From the IMG/VR virus record IMGVR_UViG_3300031999_000005, positions 1 to 64,000 of that record: a stretch of 64,000 nucleotides of DNA; one strand, written 5' to 3'. Source of the DNA: a virus. The notes below the pieces were generated by a model that had not been told where the DNA came from, made no database searches, and saw nothing but the letters and a program-made list of their open reading frames with translations. The position numbers were made by a program, and so were the translations under genes. Below are positions 22,537-29,960 of this stretch, one piece after another (position 1 is the first letter of the stretch; the number at the start of each line of letters is the position of its first letter).

Positions 22537-24156
22537 TTAACCTCCGTTCATTGCCTTGATAACGTCCTCACCAAGCTGGCGGCCGTATTTCTTGAGCAGC
22601 TTTCGGCCGAGGGCCGCAGCTTTTGCCGAAAGAGTGGGCGCCGCCGCCAGGGAATGTCCGATCCTCGCGTCCATGCGGTTAAATCCGTGCCCGTCGAGTA
22701 GCCGGGCACCGTCGCACACGCCGGCCAGGGTCCGCAGCGCGGAATGGACGGCTTGGATCTGCGCGGCGGTGATCGTCTCGGCCTCTTTCTCCACCGTGGC
22801 ACGGGAGACATTCCTTGTAGCTGCCTGTTCCTTTGCAGGGGTGATTGGTACGGTGGATTCGATCTTGTCGTCCAGGGCGGCGTCGAAGACCTTTTGTTTT
22901 TCCACCAGCGTCCACGCCATCTTTGCGTCGAGCGAACCGTCCAGCACTAGGTATTGAACCAGCACCGGGTTGACAGTGCCAATCCGGTGACACCGAGCGA
23001 TAGCCTGCGAGATATTGGTCGGCACATAGTCAAGCTCGGCGAAGATTTCGTGGCTGCTGGCCGTTAAGGTGATTCCTATGCCTGATGCCTGGATGGAGCC
23101 GACGAATAGTTTAATCTCGGGATCATTCTGAAAGCGGTGGATCGCCTCGTCCTTCTGTGTCTCGCTGAGGCCGCCGCGATGCAGGACTGCCACGCCGGGG
23201 AACTCGGCTATCAGCGCATTTCCTACATCGTGATGGTGACACCAAAGCACCACCTTCCCCCCCTCCTCCAAGGCATTGCGCACATGCTCGGTAACCAGAG
23301 GCACCTTGCAGACAGCGGTATCATGGCGCAACTTGGCGATCTCGGTAAAGGCGGCGTTCACTCCCTTGGTGAGTTTCGCTATGGCCTTCCGGTAATCCTC
23401 AGGGTCCTCGGATGCTTTCGCCAGTTCGACGGCAACGCGCAGTTCTTCTATGGCCTCTTCATGGCGCTGGTAACCTTCTTCCTCAGCGGCTATGAACCGT
23501 GCCATCTCTGCTGTTGGTGGGATTTCAATTACCTGATGCAGGATGGGCGGTAGTTCACGGAGGACATCTTGCTTCAGTCGGCGGATCATGCAAACTTTTC
23601 TCAGCAGTTCTTGCAACTCAGGAAGATTGCTTGCGCCGGAAAAGTCCCAAACCATTTTGCCGCGTCGGTTCACGACCTTTTGGTGCGCGTTGCAGAATCG
23701 TCGCAGGAATTTCCAGGTGCCGCCGAACTGCTCAATCACTCCAAGAATCTCCAGCGGGAAGGCCAACTCTTGCGGTCTGTTTAGAAAAGGTGTGCCACTA
23801 AGAGCCATGATCCGCTTGCCATTCCCTTCGCAGAGTCCCTTGACGGCTTTCGACCTGGCCGCCTTCGAGGACTTAGCCATGTGGATTTCGTCAATGATGA
23901 TTGTCTGCGGAGCAACCTGTTTGATAGCTGGTAACCATGCGTGCAATATATCGTAGTTACAGATAATGAGGGCCTTCGGTGGCAGCGGCCAGAGTTCCGA
24001 TTGTTTCCGGGTGGAGAGGGGAACTGGAGTGCAATCAGGGATGAGCCTTCGGGCTTCCCGAGCCCAGTTCAACTTCAAACTGGCCGGCGTAATCACGATA
24101 GCAGGCCATTCCTGAGTCACAGCAAGCACGCCAAGCGCCTCCCAAGTTTTACCCAA
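22537..24156 (-). CDS. SNF2-type helicase, C-terminal ORF
   Basis: Reads from TTG 24156 as LGKTWEALGVLA, that is, from inside Walker A. Then TIIIDEIHMAKS (DEAH-like box), RIMALSGTPFLNRP (motif III), LWCHHHDVGNALI, LFVGSIQASGIGITLTAS (motif V) and AIARCHRIGT (motif VI). 539 residues. The N-terminal half of the same helicase, ending in DEMG, lies in the ORF at 24162-25115, in another frame 8 nt away. It is functional only if the two parts are joined, or if it is a relic. Confidence 0.85.
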   Translation of the reverse strand: MGKTWEALGVLAVTQEWPAIVITPASLKLNWAREARRLIPDCTPVPLSTRKQSELWPLPPKALIICNYDILHAWLPAIKQVAPQTIIIDEIHMAKSSKAARSKAVKGLCEGNGKRIMALSGTPFLNRPQELAFPLEILGVIEQFGGTWKFLRRFCNAHQKVVNRRGKMVWDFSGASNLPELQELLRKVCMIRRLKQDVLRELPPILHQVIEIPPTAEMARFIAAEEEGYQRHEEAIEELRVAVELAKASEDPEDYRKAIAKLTKGVNAAFTEIAKLRHDTAVCKVPLVTEHVRNALEEGGKVVLWCHHHDVGNALIAEFPGVAVLHRGGLSETQKDEAIHRFQNDPEIKLFVGSIQASGIGITLTASSHEIFAELDYVPTNISQAIARCHRIGTVNPVLVQYLVLDGSLDAKMAWTLVEKQKVFDAALDDKIESTVPITPAKEQAATRNVSRATVEKEAETITAAQIQAVHSALRTLAGVCDGARLLDGHGFNRMDARIGHSLAAAPTLSAKAAALGRKLLKKYGRQLGEDVIKAMNGG

Positions 24157-24213
24157 GCCGGTCAGCCCATCTCATCGCCGAACAGGACTCCTGTTTTGGC
24201 GTGAGATGGGCTT
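24157..24213 (-). other. frame break at Walker A: possible translational bypass site
   Basis: Minus strand reads GATGAGATGGGC, then TGACC, then GGC, then TTGGGTAAAACT. GGC-stop-gap-GGC would let peptidyl-tRNA-Gly hop 8 nt and restore DEMG-LGKT exactly. A strong inverted repeat (AGCCCATCTCA 24203-24213 region with TGAGATGGGCT, inner AACAGG/CCTGTT) has its 3' arm over the take-off codon. Sequence facts are direct; hopping is a hypothesis. Confidence 0.4.
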
Positions 24214-25115
24214 GCACCTCCTTTCAGTGCTTGAAGCGAATGACTTTCCAACCCAAAGCTTCGAGCACTTCGGTTTTTTTCTGATCTTTCTCCGCTTGCC
24301 ACCGGCACCTGTGGGACGCCCCGTCTAACTCGATCACGATTCTGAGGGACGGATGGGCAAAGTCCGCCTTGTAACTGCGTGGCGGTTGGTGTTCCGTCCC
24401 GTGGCCCTTCGTTCTGATGATGTATTCCTGGATGCAACCAAGAGGTTGGAGCATTCTCGACATTGCTTGAGACATCGGTGTCGGAGGTTGCCCGTTGCCC
24501 CCGCTGAAGTAGCTTGGATTTTTGGCTAAAGCTCGAAGATGTTTCTCTCGCACCTCCGGCCGGTGCATCGCCTTGCGTGTAGCTTCGGAAACCCTCATTC
24601 GCCATTCCGGGTTTGCAGCTATGGTTCTGAGGGCCTGTCTGGCCTTGCGTCTGGCAGCAGGGCCGTGTCCCAAGGCTAGATTCTGGCGGGCTGCTTCCAG
24701 TTGCTCTTTCGTTCTCCGGTATACCCCTGTTGGCATTGACTTCCTCCCTAACCCCATTATGGGTCTTGAGAGAACTGAAATCAAAGCCAAATTTCTCCAA
24801 AGCGTATTTGATAGCGGCTTTCTGGAACCCGAAGTAATTGATGCCGTTCGGTGCCGGGATCTCAATATCGGCATCGGTGGCTCGGCTGGCGGCCATGGAT
24901 TGCTCTCGGGCGTCGGCCGCGCCCTGGAGCACTGCGCGGGTTTCATCGTCGGCGTACTGAATCAGCCGGGAAGCGGTTTCGATGGATTCGGTGTACCAGC
25001 CGCGGCGTTCTCCAAGAAGGCCAGCCGACCACCGAAATCCGGCGGACTTGGGCACCGTGCGTTCGTCATAGGAGCACACGCAGTAGAACCGCTTTCCATC
25101 GGTGATGAGTGTCAA
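24162..25115 (-). CDS. SNF2-type helicase, N-terminal ORF spanning a nested nuclease
   Basis: TTG 25115 overlaps the previous stop (TTGA). Residues 1-112 are the helicase N-terminal region (KRFYCVCSYDERTVPKSAGF, FGFQKAAIKYALEKFG). Next come about 190 codons that are open but encode low-complexity sequence, because a homing nuclease uses another frame there. The last residues KTGVLFGDEMG are again helicase, in the original frame, followed by TGA. So the insertion kept the frame, and only the 8-nt gap at the end breaks it. Confidence 0.65.
   Translation of the reverse strand: MTLITDGKRFYCVCSYDERTVPKSAGFRWSAGLLGERRGWYTESIETASRLIQYADDETRAVLQGAADAREQSMAASRATDADIEIPAPNGINYFGFQKAAIKYALEKFGFDFSSLKTHNGVREEVNANRGIPENERATGSSPPESSLGTRPCCQTQGQTGPQNHSCKPGMANEGFRSYTQGDAPAGGARETSSSFSQKSKLLQRGQRATSDTDVSSNVENAPTSWLHPGIHHQNEGPRDGTPTATQLQGGLCPSVPQNRDRVRRGVPQVPVASGERSEKNRSARSFGLESHSLQALKGGASPSHAKTGVLFGDEMG
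24224..24736 (-). CDS. Vsr/DUF559-like homing endonuclease nested in helicase gene
   Basis: ATG 24736 behind GGAGGAAG. 170 residues: MPTGVYRRTKEQLEAARQN and repeated basic helices (NUMOD-like DNA-binding), then YKADFAHPSLRIVIELDGASH ... KDQKKTEVLEALGWKVIRF, the EDxHD/Vsr-type PD-(D/E)XK core. This class includes phage homing nucleases. It is entirely contained in the helicase N-terminal ORF but read in a different frame. Confidence 0.8.
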   Translation of the reverse strand: MPTGVYRRTKEQLEAARQNLALGHGPAARRKARQALRTIAANPEWRMRVSEATRKAMHRPEVREKHLRALAKNPSYFSGGNGQPPTPMSQAMSRMLQPLGCIQEYIIRTKGHGTEHQPPRSYKADFAHPSLRIVIELDGASHRCRWQAEKDQKKTEVLEALGWKVIRFKH

Positions 25116-25300
25116 GCCGCAACCACCTTTCGTAGCTGTCGAGATCCCCGCGAGTAGAGCCGTGCGCAGTCAGGGCAGATCACCCAGTTGCTTACCGCCA
25201 TGCACCGCGGCAGATCATGGGTCCATGGTTTTCTGCACCGAGGGCAGACATGCGGGTGCGGCACGCTGGTGGATGGTGCCTTCAATCCTTCACCTTCCAT
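25112..25300 (-). CDS. small zinc ribbon protein
   Basis: 62 residues with CPRCRKPW ... CPDCARLY, a four-Cys zinc ribbon, and a basic C-terminus. Overlaps the end of the deformylase gene upstream and the start of the helicase gene downstream. Confidence 0.6.
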   Translation of the reverse strand: MEGEGLKAPSTSVPHPHVCPRCRKPWTHDLPRCMAVSNWVICPDCARLYSRGSRQLRKVVAA

Positions 25301-25785
25301 CTCACGTCATCCCACTTCCGCAGGACCTCTCTCCGCATCTGTCGGCTGAGATGGACAAAGAACATACGCCCATCGAGATGGTCTAGCTCATGGGCCGCTG
25401 TCCGGGCGTCCAGGTCGAGCAGGACGGATTCGTGGGCGACTCCGTAAACGTCCAGGTAGAACATGCGCACCCACCGGGGGCGCTGAACCTGTGCGCGGAT
25501 ACCCGGCAGGGACAGGCAACCCTCTTCCATCAGGGCAGTATCGTGCTCCTTCACTTCCAAGCGTGGATTGCAGACTGCCAAGGGCGCCCCGACCCGCCGC
25601 TCCATGACGAAGACGCACCGAGCAACACCCACTTGCGGGCCGGCCAAGCCGACACCGTGGCGTTCTTGCATCGTGGCGATCATGTCTTCGGCCAACCGAA
25701 TCAGCCAGGGTTTACCAAACGCCGCTTCTGCGACTGGCAGGCAGCGAGCGGTAAGGATTGGATTGGGCCAGAGGATGATTTTCAA
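25282..25785 (-). CDS. def: peptide deformylase
   Basis: TTG 25785 overlaps the previous stop (TTGA), with AAAGGTG upstream. 167 residues with all three motifs: GVGLAGPQVG (44-53), EGCLSLPG (88-95) and HELDH (132-136), the last supplying metal ligands and catalytic Glu. Removes N-formyl groups from nascent proteins. Phage deformylases are known, for example in cyanophages, where they are thought to favour processing of particular proteins. Confidence 0.93.
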   Translation of the reverse strand: MKIILWPNPILTARCLPVAEAAFGKPWLIRLAEDMIATMQERHGVGLAGPQVGVARCVFVMERRVGAPLAVCNPRLEVKEHDTALMEEGCLSLPGIRAQVQRPRWVRMFYLDVYGVAHESVLLDLDARTAAHELDHLDGRMFFVHLSRQMRREVLRKWDDVRWKVKD

Positions 25786-25940
25786 AGTTCACCTTTCTGC
25801 TTTCGGGCTTTGCGGGGAAGCAAACTGCGAATCTCTCTCTGTAACTGCCGACGCTTGGCGAAATAGTTGAACCGCTCAATCGCCGGCGATAATTTTTCCA
25901 AAGAACGGATTGTGCGGTCTAGTCCCTTGATCTTTCGCAT
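25782..25940 (-). CDS. 52-residue basic helical protein
   Basis: ATG 25940 behind AAAGGAGAAG. Strongly basic and helical (LDRTIRSLEKLSPAIERFN, KRRQLQREIRSLLPRKARK). Stop overlaps the deformylase start. Unknown role. Confidence 0.55.
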   Translation of the reverse strand: MRKIKGLDRTIRSLEKLSPAIERFNYFAKRRQLQREIRSLLPRKARKQKGEL

Positions 25941-26161
25941 TAGACTTCTCCTTTCTCTTCCAGGCAGCGGGCCAGGAAGGACGACGACTTCTCGATGCTG
26001 CGGACACCAGAGCCGTCCAGCATAGTGATGTGTGCCCACGCGCGGCATCGCTTGCAGCAGACGGTGTACCGCATGGCGGAGCGCTTGAACCGGCCAGGGG
26101 TGTGTCCCTGCGCGAGAGCCATCGCTGTGATATCGGTCTTGGCTGTGAGCAGTTCGTTCAT
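25940..26161 (-). CDS. small Cys-containing protein
   Basis: ATG 26161; 73 residues. YTVCCKRCRAWAHI suggests half a zinc site. Stop TAA overlaps the next start (TAATG). Not recognised. Confidence 0.55.
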   Translation of the reverse strand: MNELLTAKTDITAMALAQGHTPGRFKRSAMRYTVCCKRCRAWAHITMLDGSGVRSIEKSSSFLARCLEEKGEV

Positions 26162-26757
26162 ATCTGCCCCGTCTCTTTTGCGGCTTTGATGGTATTGACC
26201 GCCCGAATATCGGCGTGCGTGATGGCGTAGCGGTGCAGAAGTTTCGTCTCGCCGTTCCACAGACAACGATGGCAAGTCTTGCAATCGTCAGATGGCGTGT
26301 GCATGGAGGAACAGGCGACGACAACCTGTTTTTCATCATTGAAACTCGTAACCGAGACTTGTTCTCCCTTCCACTTGAACTCTGCGCCGATGACTAAACG
26401 CGGCAGGTCGCCGTCCATCCGACCACCGCCGAACTCGCAGGTGCGTGGCAGTTTCGCGCCCTTAATGATGAACGCCTTCCGGCCCCATGCGTTTTCGCAA
26501 GCCTTCCAGGCAGACGCATTGCGGTAGGCGACGGCGCGGCGATAGAACATCTCGCCGTGGAACCAGTAGCCGGGCCGGAACTGGCCGAGGTTGGTGTCCT
26601 TCAGATCATCGGGACCGAACCTCATGCCCGCTTCAACTGCGAGGTTGAGCGCTGACTGCATCGCTTGGTTCAGGCGCAGCCAAGAATGACCGGTGGCCTC
26701 TTGCTTGTGTTGCCAGACTAGAGTTAATAGCTGTAAGGCAGGTGACTTTTCACTCAT
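26158..26757 (-). CDS. hypothetical protein
   Basis: 199 residues, mixed fold: helical first part (LQLLTLVWQHKQEA), a middle with FRPGYWFHGEMFYRRAVAYRN, and a late CKTCHRCLWNGE zinc-like knuckle. No family assigned. Confidence 0.6.
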   Translation of the reverse strand: MSEKSPALQLLTLVWQHKQEATGHSWLRLNQAMQSALNLAVEAGMRFGPDDLKDTNLGQFRPGYWFHGEMFYRRAVAYRNASAWKACENAWGRKAFIIKGAKLPRTCEFGGGRMDGDLPRLVIGAEFKWKGEQVSVTSFNDEKQVVVACSSMHTPSDDCKTCHRCLWNGETKLLHRYAITHADIRAVNTIKAAKETGQI

Positions 26758-26935
26758 CTAATTCCTCCAATTCTAGCGGCGATGGCTGTGCAACATCCAA
26801 ATTTGGACGTAGCGCCTCGACCGTCTCGCCGCAGTTGGTACACGTGGCCGTACCGTCCTCGGTGGATGCTGTGAACCAATCATCCGAGACACCGCAGGAC
26901 GGGCACCGCTCGGGCATGTTGTAGAACTCGGGCAT
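26750..26935 (-). CDS. zinc ribbon protein containing palindrome
   Basis: 61 residues: RCPSCGVSDDWF ... ATCTNCGETVEAL is a clear four-Cys ribbon. The palindrome copy at 26794 follows in frame as RPNLDVAQ. Acidic C-terminus. Overlaps the next gene start. Confidence 0.65.
   Translation of the reverse strand: MPEFYNMPERCPSCGVSDDWFTASTEDGTATCTNCGETVEALRPNLDVAQPSPLELEELDE
26794..26809. repeat. dispersed palindrome copy 7 (inside coding)
   Basis: Perfect core 26796-26807 (ACATCC...GGACGT), coding for PNLDV on the minus strand. Confidence 0.85.
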
Positions 26936-26943
26936 GGCGCTCC

Positions 26944-27357
26944 TTACGGCATCAGGGCCAGAACCAGAGCCATCTGCCGCATGATCTCGCGGTGGAAAGA
27001 CAGGCGCTCAGAGCATTGGCCCTGAAATTCGACTATCTCTTCTGCGATGATTTCAAGTCTCGCTGCTCTGTGGGCAGTTTCCCGGTTCAGGCTTTCTTGA
27101 TACGCCTGGACCATCGCTGCGAGTTTTTGCTTCTCATCTTTCAGCAGCATGGTAATTTCCAGGGTGCGTGACTGCCGCTCGGCCGATTCGAAACTGATGA
27201 CCTGCTTCCGGGCCTCCAGAAGATCCCTGACCAGCGCCTCTACGATGTGGCCTGCATGCAGAAAATGTCGGCCCTTGGGCATACCTCCGCGACCGATCAG
27301 GCGGATCTCCGCCAAGGTCAACCGGCGCATAGAGGCTTTCTTGTTTTTCGATGTCAT
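26944..27357 (-). CDS. coiled-coil protein
   Basis: ATG 27357 behind AAAGGAGGTTGTC. 137 residues, N-terminal basic segment then long helices (LLEARKQVISFESAERQ, LLKDEKQKLAAMVQAYQESL). No family recognised. Confidence 0.6.
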   Translation of the reverse strand: MTSKNKKASMRRLTLAEIRLIGRGGMPKGRHFLHAGHIVEALVRDLLEARKQVISFESAERQSRTLEITMLLKDEKQKLAAMVQAYQESLNRETAHRAARLEIIAEEIVEFQGQCSERLSFHREIMRQMALVLALMP

Positions 27358-27369
27358 GACAACCTCCTT

Positions 27370-28263
27370 TCACTTTTCTAACATTGCGTAGCCCAATTCC
27401 TGCGGCCCAGTTGGGAGCGCAATAACCAAGCCAGCGGCGTAAGCATCGCGGATTCCGACCGTCAGTAGATCAGGAGGATGCTGTATCCATTGCATCAGAC
27501 TGGCGTAGTAGACCGTTAGCGCGGCCCAAGCGTCCCGAGCGTCCCAAGCGTCCCGAGCGTCCCGAGCGGCCCAAGCGGCCCGAGCGGCCTGAGCGGCCCA
27601 AGCGTCCTGAGCGTCCCAAGCGGCCCGAGCGGCCTGAGCGGCCCGAGCGGCCTGAGCGGCCCAAGCGGCCTGAGCGTCCCAAGCGGCCCGAGCGTTCCGA
27701 GCGGCCCAAGCGGCCCGAGCGTTCCGAGCGGCCTGAGCGTCCTGAGCGTCCCAAGCGGCCCGAGCGTTCCAAGCGGCCCCAAATTTCTTCACCGTCCAGT
27801 CAAGGCTGCGAACATTGAGCGCCGTTTTCAGCCCAGCTAGAACCAATACTGGATCACGTTGCGGGCGTGCCAACGCACCCCGCCATGCCATCTGTTCGCG
27901 GCACATGGTTTCGGCGTGTGTGCCGAACGCGGCAGACAGTTCGAGGACTGCGATAGAGACTTCCTCCGCTGTTGCCGCCCGCACCAGTCTTAGAGATGAA
28001 GCCCGGTGCTTATCATCCCGCTGGATCATGTCAGCAGACGGCTCAACCTCGAATGCGGTTGACGGCCATCCATCCGGCCACAACCCGCCGATGCGGAGCG
28101 CCGTTGCGAGATTGTCGGTGAAATTCCACCCGGCGGCGCACTCGGCAGGTCCCACATCGAGCCTGACCACAGGCAATCGATATGGCAGCGTGCCGTTGAA
28201 CAATGGTTCTCCGCCCTGGATAGGCGGACGGTAATCGTGGGTCAAAACCTTCCAGTACATCAC
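27370..28263 (-). CDS. DUF-type protein with pentapeptide Ala repeats
   Basis: 297 residues. First 160 residues look globular (YRPPIQGGEPLFNG, YRLPVVRLDVGPAECAAG). Residues about 165-250 are tandem five-residue units of the AWDAQ/AARAA type, encoded by 15-bp repeats. A short C-terminal domain follows (YYASLMQWIQHPPDLL). Similar proteins with AxDA repeats occur in phages; function unknown. Confidence 0.7.
   Translation of the reverse strand: MMYWKVLTHDYRPPIQGGEPLFNGTLPYRLPVVRLDVGPAECAAGWNFTDNLATALRIGGLWPDGWPSTAFEVEPSADMIQRDDKHRASSLRLVRAATAEEVSIAVLELSAAFGTHAETMCREQMAWRGALARPQRDPVLVLAGLKTALNVRSLDWTVKKFGAAWNARAAWDAQDAQAARNARAAWAARNARAAWDAQAAWAAQAARAAQAARAAWDAQDAWAAQAARAAWAARDARDAWDARDAWAALTVYYASLMQWIQHPPDLLTVGIRDAYAAGLVIALPTGPQELGYAMLEK
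27516..27785 (-). repeat. 15-bp minisatellite
   Basis: About 18 in-frame copies of 15-bp units built from GCGTCCCAAGC/GCGGCCCGAGC. Alternating Trp/Asp and Ala/Arg units are intermixed, suggesting repeated expansion. All six frames stay open, which explains long shadow ORFs here. Confidence 0.9.
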
Positions 28264-28272
28264 ACCCTCCTT

Positions 28273-28410
28273 TTATTTCCGCCATCCGTAGTGGATGGCG
28301 AACCACAGAAACAGAAACCAGCAGACGTACAGCATGATCTCTTCAATGATGGCCCAACCCCGCCAGCGTCGACCGACGGGGTTCGAGTACAAGTGGATAA
28401 TGACGCGCAT
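28273..28410 (-). CDS. 45-residue membrane protein
   Basis: Starts MRVIIHLYSNPVGRRWRG, then one hydrophobic helix (LYVCWFLFLWFAIHY). Ends TAA at 28273-28275. Lies between two coupled small genes and the repeat protein. Role unknown. Confidence 0.5.
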   Translation of the reverse strand: MRVIIHLYSNPVGRRWRGWAIIEEIMLYVCWFLFLWFAIHYGWRK

Positions 28411-28412
28411 CG

Positions 28413-28691
28413 TCAGACCCGCACCGCGAAAAAATGCCGGCCACACGCAATGATGACCTGCCGGCCAGTCTCGGCCTCCCGCAATTCGGACAACTCTTGC
28501 TGGATTTGCTGGCGCCCTTCCTCCCGCTCCCGGTTGGCAACCTGTCGAAAGTTGCCGGGGCGTTCGCGGTTCTTCTTGCGATTGCGCTGTTCAAGCTCAT
28601 ATGCGGATTCCTCCGCGTTGTGTTCCTCGACGGTCCTCAGAATAGCCATTTGCGCGTCCTCCAAGGGCATCAGGACAGCCCGACGCCTCAC
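28413..28691 (-). CDS. charged coiled-coil protein
   Basis: 92 residues, highly charged helix (AYELEQRNRKKNRERPGNF, GRQQIQQELSELREAETG) ending in a short strand (QVIIACGRHFFAV). Start overlaps the previous stop (ATGA). Confidence 0.55.
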   Translation of the reverse strand: MRRRAVLMPLEDAQMAILRTVEEHNAEESAYELEQRNRKKNRERPGNFRQVANREREEGRQQIQQELSELREAETGRQVIIACGRHFFAVRV

Positions 28692-28969
28692 CTGCCGAAT
28701 ATCTTCTTCCTTGCCGCAGCCAAGAGAGTCCGTAGCGGCGACCTGGGGGCCTTTTGCTGGGGCACCACCCGCAGCGCGATCTTGCGGGCCAGGAACTCCG
28801 CCTCATGCCGGTGCCGGTCCTTTGCGATCTTGGCGGTTTCCTTGGCGTGTTCCCGCCCAAGGCGGCGGTTTCGGGCGTTGGGAAGCCCGCGGTACCGTTC
28901 AATGGTGCGGCGAATCTGGCGTAGACTGGTGCCGAATCCTCGGATGCTGCCGGGGCTTGGAATCTTCAT
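28688..28969 (-). CDS. basic helical protein
   Basis: ATG 28969 behind GAAAGGAAAGG. 93 residues, Arg/Lys-rich (LRQIRRTIERYRGL, LARKIALRVV). Preceded 17 nt upstream by a palindrome copy. Unknown role. Confidence 0.6.
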   Translation of the reverse strand: MKIPSPGSIRGFGTSLRQIRRTIERYRGLPNARNRRLGREHAKETAKIAKDRHRHEAEFLARKIALRVVPQQKAPRSPLRTLLAAARKKIFGR

Positions 28970-28983
28970 AACCTTTCCTTTCA

Positions 28984-28999
28984 CGTCCAAATGCGGATG
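28984..28999. repeat. dispersed palindrome copy 8
   Basis: CGTCCAAATGCGGATG, centre variant AAATGC as in copy 5, 17 nt upstream of the minus start 28969 and just 5' of its GAAAGG. Confidence 0.75.
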
Positions 29000-29004
29000 T
29001 TGGG

Positions 29005-29349
29005 TTACTTCATGGCCTCTTCCAGGTCTTTGTAGTCGAACGGCTTGCTCAGAATCCGCACATCCGAAATACCCCGCGCTTCCAAATCCCTTTGCGCCTC
29101 AGCGGGATTCCCGGTCATCAGGATGATCCACTGGGCAGGCTTGCGCTGGCGGATCTCGGCGGCCATTTTCACGCCGTCCATATTCGGCATCTGGTAGTCA
29201 GAAAGAATCAGATCAATCCAGTGGCGGGACCAGACAGCAACTCCCTCCATGCCATCACAGGCGGTTAAAACTCCGTAGCCCTTCGAGTTGAGCCGCTTCG
29301 TCAAAAGCCCACGGATTGCGGCATCATCGTCAACAAGCAAAATCGTCAT
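29005..29349 (-). CDS. stand-alone response-regulator receiver domain
   Basis: 114 residues from ATG 29349 behind GGAGGGATT. CheY-like fold: ILLVDDDAAIRG (acidic pocket), LILSDYQMPNMDG with the phospho-acceptor Asp, LMTGNP (switch Thr) and LSKPF (conserved Lys). There is no output domain. A phage receiver domain could tap or block host two-component signalling; this is inference. Confidence 0.85.
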   Translation of the reverse strand: MTILLVDDDAAIRGLLTKRLNSKGYGVLTACDGMEGVAVWSRHWIDLILSDYQMPNMDGVKMAAEIRQRKPAQWIILMTGNPAEAQRDLEARGISDVRILSKPFDYKDLEEAMK

Positions 29350-29534
29350 AATCCCTCCGTCTTGTATTTGCCGGCTTGGTAGAGCCGTCCGCCGAGTTCG
29401 CACGCCGCTCGGCCCACATCTGCCGCTTCAGCAAAAATCTTCCGTCGCTTTGTGTCGTCCTTCTCGCGCCAAGCTCGGTTACTAAGCCGACGTTGCTTGG
29501 CAAGCAAAGCGTAAAAGCGTGGAGTCATTTCCAT
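29346..29534 (-). CDS. small helical protein
   Basis: 62 residues from ATG 29534 (TTG 29543 also possible), charged helices (FYALLAKQRRLSNRAWREK). Overlaps the response-regulator gene by ATGA. Unknown. Confidence 0.5.
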   Translation of the reverse strand: MEMTPRFYALLAKQRRLSNRAWREKDDTKRRKIFAEAADVGRAACELGGRLYQAGKYKTEGL

Positions 29535-29539
29535 GTTGC

Positions 29540-29791
29540 TCAAAATCCCTCAAGGTGATTCATCAACCAGCGCCGCAACTTTGGATCTCGGATCGCTTCC
29601 TGATTCCGCGCCCCAATTTCCGGCGTCACCGGGTAAGTCCAGTCGAGCGGCAGGGATTGAAGCACTCTCAAGACAATCTCGGCACCCCGCTTGCTAACGG
29701 GATTGGGGCCAGCCCTTTTCCCAGTGCTGAGGTTTTCCACCGCGTAGCGTAGACGGCCCCGTGAATTGTAATCCTTGCCAACAACAAGCAT
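29540..29791 (-). CDS. small hypothetical protein
   Basis: 83 residues; YAVENLSTGKRAGPNPVS and a Trp-containing helical end. No domain recognised. Coupled to its neighbours by short spacings. Confidence 0.55.
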   Translation of the reverse strand: MLVVGKDYNSRGRLRYAVENLSTGKRAGPNPVSKRGAEIVLRVLQSLPLDWTYPVTPEIGARNQEAIRDPKLRRWLMNHLEGF

Positions 29792-29794
29792 GTC

Positions 29795-29959
29795 TTACCC
29801 CCTCGCCAGTCGGCGTTGCCTCAAGGTTGCCACGGCCAACCGCAGCGTGTGTTCCGCTTGGTAGGCCAGGAGCACAGTCAATTCCCCGCCACCGATAGCC
29901 TGCCCGCTGGCCATAGCGCGGGCAGCCCGCCAAGCCAAGGCCCAAAGTGTTCGCTTCAT
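29795..29959 (-). CDS. 54-residue Ala/Arg-rich protein
   Basis: Starts MKRTLWALAWRAARAMASGQ, one helix plus basic tail. The stop lies 4 nt from the next start. Function unknown; may associate with membrane or nucleic acid. Confidence 0.45.
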   Translation of the reverse strand: MKRTLWALAWRAARAMASGQAIGGGELTVLLAYQAEHTLRLAVATLRQRRLARG

Positions 29960-29960
29960 G

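Noticed and set aside
24162-24780. Second intein in the helicase
   Set aside because: The inserted reading has no Cys/Ser start, no splicing blocks and low-complexity composition; a nested nuclease in another frame explains it.
24162-24800. Group I intron around the Vsr-like nuclease
   Set aside because: Only about 45 nt before and 40 nt after the nuclease gene, and no P7 core seen, so too little room for a ribozyme.
27470-27782. Alternative frames and possible CRISPR array at 27.5 kb
   Set aside because: The 15-bp units are contiguous, without spacers, and in frame with a gene: a coding minisatellite, not CRISPR. Other open frames follow from the repeat.
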